Source: a bacterium (lineage in GTDB: Bacteria > Armatimonadota > Fimbriimonadia > Fimbriimonadales > Fimbriimonadaceae). From it: a DNA stretch of 64,000 bases. The DNA lies in assembly GCA_027485645.1 (NCBI GenBank), contig JAIXQR010000004.1, forward strand, positions 53,445 to 117,444, given 5' to 3'. The position numbers and the translations under genes are program-made. A model generated the notes under the pieces. The model did no database searches, was not told where the DNA came from, and worked only from the letters and a program-made list of their open reading frames with translations. The number at the start of each line of letters is the position of its first letter. The first letter of the stretch is position 1. Positions 53,006-61,344 of this stretch are shown in pieces.

Positions 53006-53176
53006 ATGCAAAAGTCCGCTTGGTTTCTCGCCATGATTCTGGTGATGGCTATCGTCGCCGGTTGTGCTCAAGAAGGTGTAGCTTCCGGAGAAGCTCCAGA
53101 CGCGAAGGCAACCCCTAAGGGTGAGCGCCCAGCCGCAGGTGCTGGTGGCAACGCTAACGCTCAGCTAGCAGACTAA
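53006..53176 (+). CDS. Small lipoprotein 2 of the prepilin array
   Basis: A 56-residue predicted lipoprotein, a paralogue of the one at 49912-50109. Shared parts are MQKSAW, a hydrophobic core, GCAQE, the tail motif PDAKATPK and a Gly-rich stretch ending NAQLAD. The DNA around both starts is also alike (GGTTTA-rich leader, then ATGCA-AAGTCCGCTTGG). The longer frame upstream adds unrelated residues and passes through the promoter, so the ATG at 53006 is chosen. A terminator follows. Confidence 0.82.
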   Translation: MQKSAWFLAMILVMAIVAGCAQEGVASGEAPDAKATPKGERPAAGAGGNANAQLAD

Positions 53177-53188
53177 AGCAAACTCATA

Positions 53189-53222
53189 ACTGGGCCGGCC
53201 ACTAGGTCGGCCCGGTTTTTTT
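53189..53222 (+). terminator. Intrinsic terminator of small lipoprotein 2
   Basis: A 12-bp stem with two G-T pairs (53189-53200 with 53205-53216) is followed by a run of T residues. Confidence 0.92.
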
Positions 53223-53265
53223 GTGCGTTTTGCAACCTAAATCGGCTTTCACGTAGAATGTTTCT

Positions 53266-54486
53266 ATGAGTGCACCCAGCACGTTCATGCCCTCGACCGA
53301 AACCGTGTTTCAGCGCATTGGCGAAAACACGATGGTCGTCAACATGGGGCCGCAACACCCTTCGACCCACGGCGTGCTCCGTGTGATTTGCGAACTGGAA
53401 GGGGAAACGATTGTCCAGTGCAAGTGCGTCATCGGCTACCTCCACACCGGAATGGAGAAGGAGGCCGAATACCAGCAGTACAGCAAGTGCGTCGTCATGA
53501 CCGACCGCATGGACTATCTGAACGCGAACGGGAACAACCTTGCCCACGCGCTGGCGGTGGAAAAGCTGCTCGGCTGCGAAATTCCGAAGCGTGCACAGTA
53601 CCTGCGGGTAGTGCTTGCGGAGCTCAGCCGCGTTGCCTCGCACCTTGTCTGGCTCGGAACCCACGCGCTTGACCTTGGCGCGATGACGCCATTCTTCTAC
53701 TGCATGTCGCAGCGCGAGAAGATTCTTGACCTGTTTGAGATGTTCGCCGGTGTGCGAATGATGCCTTCTTGGATCGTTCCCGGCGGCCTTCGCGGCGACA
53801 TGCCAGAAGGTTTCGCGGAAAGATTGGATGCCTTCCTCGCCGCATTCCCAGCCGAGCTCGACCAGATCGTTGGCTTGCTCACCGAGAATCCAATCTTTAA
53901 GGAACGCACGATGGGAGTTGGAGTCCTGACCGCACGACAAGCCCTCGAAATCGGCTGCAGCGGCCCAATCGCACGCGCCTCTGGCGCGGCATTTGACCTC
54001 CGAAAGACCAATCCGTATTCGAGCTACGAGGACTTCGACTTCATGATCCCGGTCGGAAAGACCGGCGACGTTTACGACCGCTACTTGGTGCGCGTCGCCG
54101 AAATGCGCGAGTCCTTGAAGATCATTCGACAAGCGATGGACGGATTGCCCGAAGGTGGCTTCCGAACTCCAGACCGAAAGGTATCGCCGCCACCGCGCGC
54201 CGAACTGGACAACTCCATGGAGTCGCTCATTCACCACTTTAAGCTGTACACCGAGGGCTTCCGACCACCCGTTGGCGAAGCCTATGCGGGAATTGAAGGC
54301 TCTAAGGGCGAACTCGGCTTCTATATCATCAGCGACGGATCGAACCGACCGTACCGCTGGCACGAGCGACCATCATCTTTCATGAATCTGAAGTCGCTTG
54401 AAGTCCTGGCCATCGGCCGAATGATCGCCGACCTCGTCGCGATTATCGGATCGATTGACATCGTGCTAGGCGAAATCGACCGCTAA
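53266..54486 (+). CDS. nuoD: NADH-quinone oxidoreductase subunit D (49 kDa)
   Basis: A 406-residue complex I subunit that forms the quinone site with NuoB. Signatures are MGPQHPSTHGVLR, GYLHTGMEK, DRMDYLNANGNN, LDLGAMTPFFYC, SGPIARASG and the terminal VLGEIDR. The loop that usually reads RPYR-x-K-x-R-x-PSF appears as RPYRWHERPSSF. It is separated from nuoA-nuoC by the prepilin array, and the beta-lactamase-like gene begins only 7 bp after it. Confidence 0.95.
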   Translation: MSAPSTFMPSTETVFQRIGENTMVVNMGPQHPSTHGVLRVICELEGETIVQCKCVIGYLHTGMEKEAEYQQYSKCVVMTDRMDYLNANGNNLAHALAVEKLLGCEIPKRAQYLRVVLAELSRVASHLVWLGTHALDLGAMTPFFYCMSQREKILDLFEMFAGVRMMPSWIVPGGLRGDMPEGFAERLDAFLAAFPAELDQIVGLLTENPIFKERTMGVGVLTARQALEIGCSGPIARASGAAFDLRKTNPYSSYEDFDFMIPVGKTGDVYDRYLVRVAEMRESLKIIRQAMDGLPEGGFRTPDRKVSPPPRAELDNSMESLIHHFKLYTEGFRPPVGEAYAGIEGSKGELGFYIISDGSNRPYRWHERPSSFMNLKSLEVLAIGRMIADLVAIIGSIDIVLGEIDR

Positions 54487-54493
54487 GGAACCG

Positions 54494-55594
54494 GTGGGCA
54501 TTCAGCTTGCAACCGAGCTTGTAAATCAAGCGATCAAAGACGGCGCCTTTCCTGGCGCCGTCTTTGCCGTTTGTCAGGATGGTTCAGTTGAAACCCGGAC
54601 CGTCGGCCACGTGACTTACTGCCCGGATTCCGCCCCGATGACACCGGATCTGTTCTTCGATCTGGCGTCCGTAAGCAAGGTGGTCTCTACCACGACCTGC
54701 GCGATGCACTTGGTGGAGGAAGGGAAGTTTGAACTGGATGATCCGGTCGCGAAGTTCGTCCCGGAGTTTGCTCAGGCCGGTAAGGATCGAATCACCGTTC
54801 GCAACTTACTCGTGCACGATTCCGGGCTGATCGCCTTTCGTCCCTACCACCAGTCTCACACTGAGGCCGCCACGGTTCGGAAAGCGATTTGGGCGGAACC
54901 GCTTCTCTATCCAACGGGCACGAAGATGGTCTACAGCGACCTCAACATGATCACCTTGCAGGAGATTATTGAGCGCATATCGGGAGTCTCTTTGGAGCAG
55001 CTCTTCGCCCGACTCATGGCGCGCGTGCGGGTCGAGGACCTGCACTACCGGCAAGGGGCGACGGAAGGGGAGGATCTCTCGCGGTACGTCCCAACCGAGC
55101 GGGCAGAGGACTGGCGAAAGAATCTGCGCGAGCGCCGAGGGACCTTCCGCCGACCGAACTACGGACCCGCGAATGCGGCGGGCGAGTTTATCCAGGGCGA
55201 AGTTCACGATCCCACGGCGACGGTTCTGGGGGGCGTTGCTGGGCATGCCGGACTCTTCGGCAGCATCAGTGGCTTAACTCGCTTTATCGAAGCGCTTCTC
55301 GCTGGAGAGATCGTTTCAAAGGAGACGGTTCTGGAGTGGACACGGAGGCAGTCGAACCTCAGCTCGCGGGCTTTGGGCTGGGATACGAAGTCGCCCGAAG
55401 GCAGCTCCGCCGGCACCCTGATGGGACCGCGCAGCTTCGGGCACACCGGCTACACGGGCACAAGTATGTGGATTGATCCGGACACCCGCAATTGGGCCGT
55501 GTTGCTGACCAACCGCGTGCATCCGACGGCCCAAAACACCAAGATCATTCCGTTTCGATCGAAGTTTCACGACGCCCTTTGGGCGAGTGACTGA
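54494..55594 (+). CDS. Serine hydrolase (class C beta-lactamase-like)
   Basis: A 366-residue protein of the beta-lactamase/DD-peptidase fold. The active-site motif SxxK is SVSK (Ser59, Lys62). The second motif is YSD (Tyr147) where YxN is usual. A C-terminal HTG-like FGHTGYTG completes the site. There is no signal peptide, so it is more likely a cytosolic esterase or peptidase than a true beta-lactamase. It starts with GTG 7 bp after nuoD. Its last 50 bases overlap the 3' end of the convergent transporter gene. Confidence 0.85.
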   Translation: MGIQLATELVNQAIKDGAFPGAVFAVCQDGSVETRTVGHVTYCPDSAPMTPDLFFDLASVSKVVSTTTCAMHLVEEGKFELDDPVAKFVPEFAQAGKDRITVRNLLVHDSGLIAFRPYHQSHTEAATVRKAIWAEPLLYPTGTKMVYSDLNMITLQEIIERISGVSLEQLFARLMARVRVEDLHYRQGATEGEDLSRYVPTERAEDWRKNLRERRGTFRRPNYGPANAAGEFIQGEVHDPTATVLGGVAGHAGLFGSISGLTRFIEALLAGEIVSKETVLEWTRRQSNLSSRALGWDTKSPEGSSAGTLMGPRSFGHTGYTGTSMWIDPDTRNWAVLLTNRVHPTAQNTKIIPFRSKFHDALWASD

Positions 55595-56762
55595 CCGGAA
55601 CCAAGAGTGCGGCAATGAGGCACACCCCGCCCGCAAAGAAGTACGGCGCAACGGGAAGCCAATCGAACATCATTCCGCCTAAGATCGGGCCGAAAATGAA
55701 GCCAATCGACCTCGCCCCCTGGAGGACTCCGAATAATTCGCCTTGCCTTTCTGCCGGAGTGAGTTCGCTAACGATTCCGTTGATGACCGGGTTTGCGACC
55801 CCGCTGCCGAACGCGTACAGCGTGCTGGCGATTAACAGCAATCCCATGGGCCACACCGGGAACTGTGCGCCCAGTGGGTTTAAGGCTAGTCCAACCCCTT
55901 GGCAGACGTACGCCGTCCGAAGCAAGCCACGGCTGGAGAACCGGTTGGTTAGGGCAAGCAGAAATACGCCGGGAATAAGAACCGCAAGCAGCGATTCGTA
56001 ACCAAAAATGATCCCAAATTCGGCGGAGCCAAAGCCGTAGAGCCGCTCAATAAGTCGTGCGAAGGTGCCTTCCAGGGTAGCGAGGGAAAACCAGGCTACG
56101 GCGGCGATGGTCGCGTAGGCGGCAACGGACGGAAAGTCCCGAAGCAAGGTGATATCGAAAATGATGAGCTTTTTGCCGGGGTTTCGAGACTCGGTGGGCT
56201 TTCCGGCGGGGAGCAAGAAGAGAATGAGCAGCACGCCGAGAACGGAGGCGGCTCCCGCAATCCAGCCAACCAGTTGATGCCCGTTGGGCATGTTGGCCAG
56301 ATGACCACCGAGGGGGGGACCGAGCACTAGCCCAGCGCTCATCGCCGCGCTAAGTCGGCCCAGCGGGCCAGCGCGCTGATCAGCCGGATAAGCGTCGGCG
56401 ATTTGCGCCTGAGCCACCGCAACGTTCGCTGCGCCGATTCCGCTGAGGATTCGGCTTGCAACCAGAAACCAAAGATCATTTGGCCCGGCGTAGCAGAACA
56501 TCGCCGCCGCGCTCAGCGCTTGGCACCAGAGAATGACGGGCTTTCGGCCGATCCGGTCGCTGAGTCCGCCCCAGTGGGGCGAGACAAGAATCTGAATAAC
56601 GAACGTGGAGGCGAGTAAGGCACCGACGACGGTGCCAATTTTCCAGCCTTCGGGCACAAGAGACACGGCACGGAGTTGAATTCCGGCGATGATCATGCCG
56701 AATCCAAACAGATCCGCGAAGATGGCAACGATGAGGGGGAGTTCAACTCGCCAGCGCGCCAT
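55545..56762 (-). CDS. MFS transporter (TetA/multidrug-efflux-like)
   Basis: A 405-residue major facilitator protein with about twelve hydrophobic segments. Motif A between helices 2 and 3 is visible as SPHWGGLSDRIGRKPV, and a second copy appears as FGVLQGARSIGFIFGPILGG in the second half. ISRILSGIG-like SRILSGIGAANVAVAQA and SAGLVLGPPLGG fit drug/proton antiporters of the 12-helix type. The substrate is unknown. It is downstream of the small membrane gene by 16 bp on the same strand. Confidence 0.88.
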   Translation of the reverse strand: MARWRVELPLIVAIFADLFGFGMIIAGIQLRAVSLVPEGWKIGTVVGALLASTFVIQILVSPHWGGLSDRIGRKPVILWCQALSAAAMFCYAGPNDLWFLVASRILSGIGAANVAVAQAQIADAYPADQRAGPLGRLSAAMSAGLVLGPPLGGHLANMPNGHQLVGWIAGAASVLGVLLILFLLPAGKPTESRNPGKKLIIFDITLLRDFPSVAAYATIAAVAWFSLATLEGTFARLIERLYGFGSAEFGIIFGYESLLAVLIPGVFLLALTNRFSSRGLLRTAYVCQGVGLALNPLGAQFPVWPMGLLLIASTLYAFGSGVANPVINGIVSELTPAERQGELFGVLQGARSIGFIFGPILGGMMFDWLPVAPYFFAGGVCLIAALLVPVSHSPKGRRETSIETE

Positions 56763-56778
56763 CTTTTCAGTGTGGCAG

Positions 56779-57198
56779 TTATCGTCGCAAAAGCCAGAGA
56801 CTCAGAACCGCCTGTAGCGACCAGGCAATGCTTCGCCACAGGTTGCTCGCGAGAAGTTGATCAATCACTTCTCGGTTCCAAGCGCTGTTCAGCGCGGCGT
56901 GGCATCCCGCGGAGTGAAGGAACGTGATGCCATGCCCCACTAAGCCGAGGGCCAACGCTACCCAAGCAATCGGCTCGCGCGAGATGACCGCGACGTAGCC
57001 AGATGCAATCGGTGCGGCGAGTAGAGGCAGGCCAACAATTAGGCCAACGATCAGGCAGTGGGAGTCGTGAAATGCCGGAAAATCACTTTCTGCAAAAGAA
57101 TAGAAGCGAGGGTACTGGTAGACCTGACATACCCATGCAACCGCCGCCAAGACGAATGCGGCGACGATCGCGATGGTGACAAAAGTCCCGAGACTCAC
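56779..57198 (-). CDS. Small integral membrane protein
   Basis: A 139-residue protein with four predicted membrane helices (FVTIAIVAAFVLAAVAWVCQ, CLIVGLIVGLPLLAAPIA, AWVALALGLVGHGITFLH and a C-terminal hydrophobic end). The loop YQYPRFYSFAESDFPAFHDSH recalls a common group of uncharacterised four-helix proteins with a conserved Y-P...F...YH pattern. Function unknown. It may be co-transcribed with the MFS gene downstream. Confidence 0.65.
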   Translation of the reverse strand: MSLGTFVTIAIVAAFVLAAVAWVCQVYQYPRFYSFAESDFPAFHDSHCLIVGLIVGLPLLAAPIASGYVAVISREPIAWVALALGLVGHGITFLHSAGCHAALNSAWNREVIDQLLASNLWRSIAWSLQAVLSLWLLRR

Positions 57199-57403
57199 CG
57201 CATGATCTTCGTGAAAATGGGCCCAGACGTTCCCAGTTTTTGGGCCTTCGGAACCGCTTAACTCAAAATTTACGTATTTATCGTTGGGAACCGAACGAAT
57301 AGGGAAGTTAAACCCCTCTATCCCTTGGAATTAACACCCGAAGGCGCATCTGGGCATTGACCACGGATGGCCGAACAAACCTACAAAAGTAGGGAAGTGG
57401 CAT

Positions 57404-57440
57404 GGCTGTCGAGCTTAAGCAATTCGGCAGCCTGTTTTTT
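57404..57440 (+). terminator. Orphan intrinsic terminator upstream of the TMEM14-like gene
   Basis: A 9-bp stem with one G-T pair (57404-57412 with 57424-57432) is followed by TGTTTTTT. No plus-strand gene precedes it; the nearest upstream gene is on the minus strand. It may end a small RNA or act as an attenuator 34 bp before the next start. Confidence 0.65.
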
Positions 57441-57473
57441 AAGCACTCATTTTAGAAACGGTACGCTACCCGT

Positions 57474-57824
57474 ATGCCTTGGTTGAACCCTCTTCTGTTT
57501 GTATATGCCTTCCTGACGGCAAGCATCGGAACGGCTGGCTACCTTGGGCCGCTCATCACCGGATCGGGCAAAGGCAGTGTGATCTCCATGGTTGCCGGGT
57601 TTCTCTCGGCTGGACTCATTCTGGCGGGCGTTCAGATCAGCAAGAAGAACACCTTGGTCGGCTATGGCCTTTGCGGCCTCGTTTGCGTTGGGCTGATCGC
57701 CCGATTCGCGGGTCCGTTCTTCACCGAAGGGGCACTTTATCCGGCCGGCATTATGGTGATCATTTCAGCGGTTTCCCTGATCGGGCTCGCCGTCGGACAC
57801 TCTCTCAGCACGTACCGGAGCTGA
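57474..57824 (+). CDS. TMEM14-like small membrane protein
   Basis: A 116-residue protein with four helices. The pattern GYLGPLITGSGKGSVISMVAGFLSAG, then RFAGPFFTEGALYPAGIMV, resembles the TMEM14/UPF0136 family (Gly-rich helices and a conserved R-[FY]...G...PAG segment). Its bacterial role is unknown. Sixty bases of its 3' end overlap the convergent EamA gene. Confidence 0.65.
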   Translation: MPWLNPLLFVYAFLTASIGTAGYLGPLITGSGKGSVISMVAGFLSAGLILAGVQISKKNTLVGYGLCGLVCVGLIARFAGPFFTEGALYPAGIMVIISAVSLIGLAVGHSLSTYRS

Positions 57825-58682
57825 TCCTTTCTCAAGCGTTCCGATAAGCAGCGCGGCCAAGATCAGCGCGGAGCCGAGTGCGGTCTGCAGATTAGGCTTT
57901 TCGTTCAGGAAAAGCATCCCCAATCCAGTTGCCAGCGGCGGCTGTAGCAAGAGCGTGATGACCATGAGCGAGAGCGGCGCCTTCTCGGCGAGGGTGTACC
58001 AAATGCCGAAGGTGACGAGTCCGCTTATGAGCACGAGGTAGGTCAGGACGAACGCCGTGGTTGCCCCGGAACCGTTAAAGGTGTACGGAAAAACGCTCGG
58101 CAACACGAACGGCGCGGCGCTCAAGAAGATCGCCGCACCGACGACCTGGAGCCAAAGCGTGGTGATTCCGGACGAGCGTCTTGCAATTTGGATGGCCAAG
58201 ACACCGCAAATGCTCTCGATGACCACCGCACCGAGATACAACGAATTGCCGAAGGTGTGTCCCTGATTGAGACTCGGCGCGGCAAAACCCACGCTCACCA
58301 CGTACGCCCCAACAAATCCGAGGACAATGGCGATGACTCGAATGCGGCTGATGCGCTCTCGAAGGAAGAAGAACGAGAGGACCGCAACCCAAAGCGGAGC
58401 CGTAGTGCCGAGAATGTTGCCTTCGAAAGTTGATGTTCGGGTGATCGCGTAATAGTAAATCGCGTGGGCCGGACCGAAGAAGCAGAACCCGAGCGCGATG
58501 GCGATCACGCGATCTTTTGTTACCGGCCAACGAGCATTGGTGAACCGCCGAAAGCTCGGAACGGTGAGGCAGAGCCCCAAGAGTAAGGCAAGACTGCACC
58601 AACGTGTGGCGGCGATGGCGACCGGTGACGCGCCGTCTTTTACGGCGAGGCTAACGAGCAAATTGACCGGAGCCCAGAGCAC
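57765..58682 (-). CDS. EamA/DMT family permease
   Basis: A protein of at least 305 residues with two EamA repeats and about ten helices (AIALGFCFFGPAHAIYYYAI, LGTTAPLWVAVLSFFFLRERIS, VLTYLVLISGLVTFGIWYTL). It probably exports small metabolites. From the GTG at 58682 the first helix looks cut, and the frame stays open upstream, adding FGILALLN, which would complete it; a CTG at 58709 could be the real start. The N terminus overlaps or nearly touches the YgfZ stop at 58724. Confidence 0.85.
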   Translation of the reverse strand: MLWAPVNLLVSLAVKDGASPVAIAATRWCSLALLLGLCLTVPSFRRFTNARWPVTKDRVIAIALGFCFFGPAHAIYYYAITRTSTFEGNILGTTAPLWVAVLSFFFLRERISRIRVIAIVLGFVGAYVVSVGFAAPSLNQGHTFGNSLYLGAVVIESICGVLAIQIARRSSGITTLWLQVVGAAIFLSAAPFVLPSVFPYTFNGSGATTAFVLTYLVLISGLVTFGIWYTLAEKAPLSLMVITLLLQPPLATGLGMLFLNEKPNLQTALGSALILAALLIGTLEKGSAPVRAERVSDGEPDQGNR

Positions 58683-58723
58683 GTTGAGAAGCGCAAGGAT
58701 TCCGAACAGTTGCTTCTTTTCGA

Positions 58724-59719
58724 TTAGTCGAGCCGGAGGATCGGCAGATGCCGAACTTCCGCCTCCACCCAGCCGGAGTCGGTATTCACTCGGACAACTT
58801 CTCGCTCGTAAGCCGCTTCGTTCCGCAGCATGGCCGCCCCGATGTGGCCGTAATCAGGCGAAAAGCCCGCGCTGGTGACCGAGCCAACATCGTCCTTTCG
58901 CAGGTGTCCGACAACTTGCCCCGGCAAAATGGGCGCACTCGCGACCAGGCCAACCCAAGTTCGGTTGGTATGCCCTCGGCTGTGAATCCGCTGCAGCACT
59001 TCCTGCCCAACGTAGCAACCCTTGTTGAGGCTGACGTGCTTGGTCGAGAACGCGGCGCCCATTTCGAGTGGGAGGGTTCGTGTGTTCATATCCACGCCAA
59101 ATCGCGGTCGTCCCGCCTCAAGCGCCGCAAGCAGGTAGGCGGCATCAGACACCGCGCGGAACGCCGTCCGGATTCGGGTGATGGCTTTTCGCTTCGTTGC
59201 AGGAATCCACAAATCCCAGCCACCCATCCCGGTGCGATTGGAGCGGAGAACGAAGATCTCTGCGCCATCGAGCTCCGAAACGCCAGCGTCTAGATTTGGG
59301 AATGAAACGAACTCAGAGAGAACCGCAGTCGCCCGTGGGCCCTGAATGCTGAGTAGCTTGAACTTCTTTGTTACGACCTGGTGCTCGACGCTTTCGAGCA
59401 CGACCATCTGCTCAATTCGGTTCGACACCGACGGCACCGTGGCCAAAGGGGCGGTGAAGAGGATTTTCTCCTGCACGGCCCAGGCATCGCAGACCGACAT
59501 CATGTGGCCGGTTGATTCACAAAAACAGAAGGAAGTTGAGGTGCCTTCGTCGAAGGTGCGCAAGTTCTGGGTGACTTGGCCTTGAAGCCAGCCCTTGCGG
59601 TCTTCACCGGTGAGTTCGAAGAGGCCAAAATCCGCAAGCTCGATGAGGGCGCAATCATCGCGGAGGCGGTCATAATCTGCCACAACCTCGGCGGTTGTGT
59701 AGTTGAGTAGGTCGGACAT
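58724..59719 (-). CDS. ygfZ: Folate-binding protein YgfZ-like
   Basis: A 331-residue GcvT-related protein that helps maturation or repair of Fe-S enzymes. The YgfZ signature KGCYVGQEVLQRIHSRGH lies at residues 233-250 with the key Cys235. The N-terminal GCV_T part is clear (LSIQGPRATAVL, FELTGEDRKGWLQGQV). It is distinct from the gcvT at 46.2 kb, which keeps the full glycine-cleavage features. It lies just upstream of the EamA gene on the same strand. Confidence 0.92.
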   Translation of the reverse strand: MSDLLNYTTAEVVADYDRLRDDCALIELADFGLFELTGEDRKGWLQGQVTQNLRTFDEGTSTSFCFCESTGHMMSVCDAWAVQEKILFTAPLATVPSVSNRIEQMVVLESVEHQVVTKKFKLLSIQGPRATAVLSEFVSFPNLDAGVSELDGAEIFVLRSNRTGMGGWDLWIPATKRKAITRIRTAFRAVSDAAYLLAALEAGRPRFGVDMNTRTLPLEMGAAFSTKHVSLNKGCYVGQEVLQRIHSRGHTNRTWVGLVASAPILPGQVVGHLRKDDVGSVTSAGFSPDYGHIGAAMLRNEAAYEREVVRVNTDSGWVEAEVRHLPILRLD

Positions 59720-59825
59720 CGGGATACCGTTAGCAGTAATGCGTCCCTAAACCGATTCGAATGGTTTGGTCAAGGACGCTTACGATTATGAATTACGCTC
59801 ACCGGCAAGCGCACGGTATCACAGG

Positions 59826-60629
59826 ATGAGCCCAATTTTTGTTTGGCTTTTCGGTGGGCTCATTGCATCCGCCGGGCTGGTGCGGGAATTCGAGATTTCT
59901 GCGGCGCGAGATGTCAAGGCGCAGCTACAAGGTCCCGCCGTTGTAAACGTAAGCACCCGAGCTGGAGTGAGCGGACTCTGGCAAGAAATCGGTTCGGCAA
60001 AGATCCGGGCAAAGAACTTTTCGGCTCAAGCTTTGCCGCTGTTTACGGAGCCAGAACGCTCGCAAAAGGGAATCCTCCATCGGCTGGAACTGGATCTGAC
60101 CGACTTCCAGTTGAAGCAGTTGCGCGTGAAGAGATTAACCGCCCAAATTCCAGACTGCCGATTTGACCCGGCGCTGGCCCTGTCGAAAAAGAAAATTCGC
60201 CTAAGTCGGAGCGGAATCGGCACTGGCCGGGTCGAGGTGGACTCGGTTGCGCTTGAGCAGTTTGTTCTTCAGAAATTCTCCGAGATCAAGCGGGTAGCGA
60301 TCACGTTTGCCGGTGATCGAGTGAAAGTGACCGGGTACGGCGAGTTCCTGGTCGTCGCTACCGAGTTTGAGGTTGTTGCGCGCCTGGAAATTAGGGGAGC
60401 GAATCAGCTTCACCTGACCGATGCCGTGATTGACTTCGACGGAAAGCGGGCCGACCCACTTTCTCGAGAAGCTTTGCTGAAGACGTTGAATCCGATTCTG
60501 GATTTGGAGCGCGATTTGCAGCTATTCGGTGCCTTGCAGCTCTCGAAAGTTTCTTTCTTGGGGGCGACGATGATTGCAGAGGGGCCGGCTACGATTCCGG
60601 TTCGGCCGAAAGGAGGCGCGAATGACTGA
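59826..60629 (+). CDS. DUF2993-like (LmeA-type) protein
   Basis: A 267-residue protein with one N-terminal helix (SPIFVWLFGGLIASAGLV), suggesting an anchor or signal. The body is a series of long beta strands (LHRLELDLTDFQLKQLRVKRL, RVAITFAGDRVKVTGYGEFL, HLTDAVIDFDGKRADP), in the manner of DUF2993 tubular lipid-binding proteins. The family may transfer or bind lipids. Start at 59826 is chosen for the signal; a longer frame adds 20 residues. It overlaps the glycosyltransferase start by 8 bases. Confidence 0.7.
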   Translation: MSPIFVWLFGGLIASAGLVREFEISAARDVKAQLQGPAVVNVSTRAGVSGLWQEIGSAKIRAKNFSAQALPLFTEPERSQKGILHRLELDLTDFQLKQLRVKRLTAQIPDCRFDPALALSKKKIRLSRSGIGTGRVEVDSVALEQFVLQKFSEIKRVAITFAGDRVKVTGYGEFLVVATEFEVVARLEIRGANQLHLTDAVIDFDGKRADPLSREALLKTLNPILDLERDLQLFGALQLSKVSFLGATMIAEGPATIPVRPKGGAND

Positions 60630-61329
60630 TCTGCGACCGCAGGTGACGGTGCTAGTTCCGGCGCTGAACGAGGAGAACACGATTGCTGACGTTGTGGAGC
60701 GTGTCTTAGAGATTCCGCTACGGGTTGAGCTGATTGTTATTGACGACGGCAGCACTGATGGCACCAGCGAGATTCTGAGAGGTTTTGGGGACCGGGTCCG
60801 GGTTCTGCGAAACGAGAAACCCAGCGGAAAGGGGAATGCTATTCGTAAGGCCCTCCCGCTGGCGACCGGAACGGCGACGATCATTCAGGATGCCGACCTG
60901 GAGTACTTCCCCGAGGAGATTCCCGCCCTCATTCAGCCGATTTTGGATGGGAAGGCGAACGTGGTTTACGGCACGCGATTTAAGAATGGCTTCCCGAAAG
61001 GGATGGCGGTACCGAATCAGATCGTGAATGTTCTGTTGGCATTGTCGGTGCGAATTCTTTACGGGGTGCCGATGACCGACGAAGCAACTTGCTACAAGGC
61101 TTTTCGGACCGAGCTGATCCAAGGCTTCGATTTGCAGTGTCAGCGCTTTGAGTTCTGCCCGGAGGTCACGGCAAAGGCGCTTCGGTCCGGAGAGAAGATC
61201 ATCGAGATCCCTATTCGCTACGAGCCGCGAAATAAGGCAGCGGGGAAGAAGATTCGATGGACGGATGCCCCCGAGGCTTTCTCAACCTTGTTCCGTTATC
61301 GGTTCTGGCGCGGCAAACCACGCGGTTGA
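60622..61329 (+). CDS. GT2 glycosyltransferase (polyprenyl-phosphate mannosyltransferase-like)
   Basis: A 235-residue family 2 glycosyltransferase: VTVLVPALNEENTI, VELIVIDDGSTDGT, IIQDADLEYFPEEI (DxD region) and EIPIRYEPRNKAAGKKI with the basic C-terminal stretch. It matches DPM1-like enzymes that load a sugar from a nucleotide donor onto polyprenyl phosphate. A strong AGGAGG lies 5 bases before the ATG at 60622, inside the preceding gene, so the two are coupled. No membrane helix is present. Confidence 0.88.
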   Translation: MTDLRPQVTVLVPALNEENTIADVVERVLEIPLRVELIVIDDGSTDGTSEILRGFGDRVRVLRNEKPSGKGNAIRKALPLATGTATIIQDADLEYFPEEIPALIQPILDGKANVVYGTRFKNGFPKGMAVPNQIVNVLLALSVRILYGVPMTDEATCYKAFRTELIQGFDLQCQRFEFCPEVTAKALRSGEKIIEIPIRYEPRNKAAGKKIRWTDAPEAFSTLFRYRFWRGKPRG

Positions 61330-61344
61330 TTCGTCAAGTTCCTC

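Noticed and set aside
53173..54363. 396-codon minus-strand open frame opposite nuoD
   Set aside because: It is fully antisense to a certain gene and has the irregular, Arg/His-rich composition of a shadow frame; no domain is seen.
54494..55594. True beta-lactamase
   Set aside because: No signal peptide is seen and the second motif is YSD rather than YxN, so a general serine hydrolase is the safer call.
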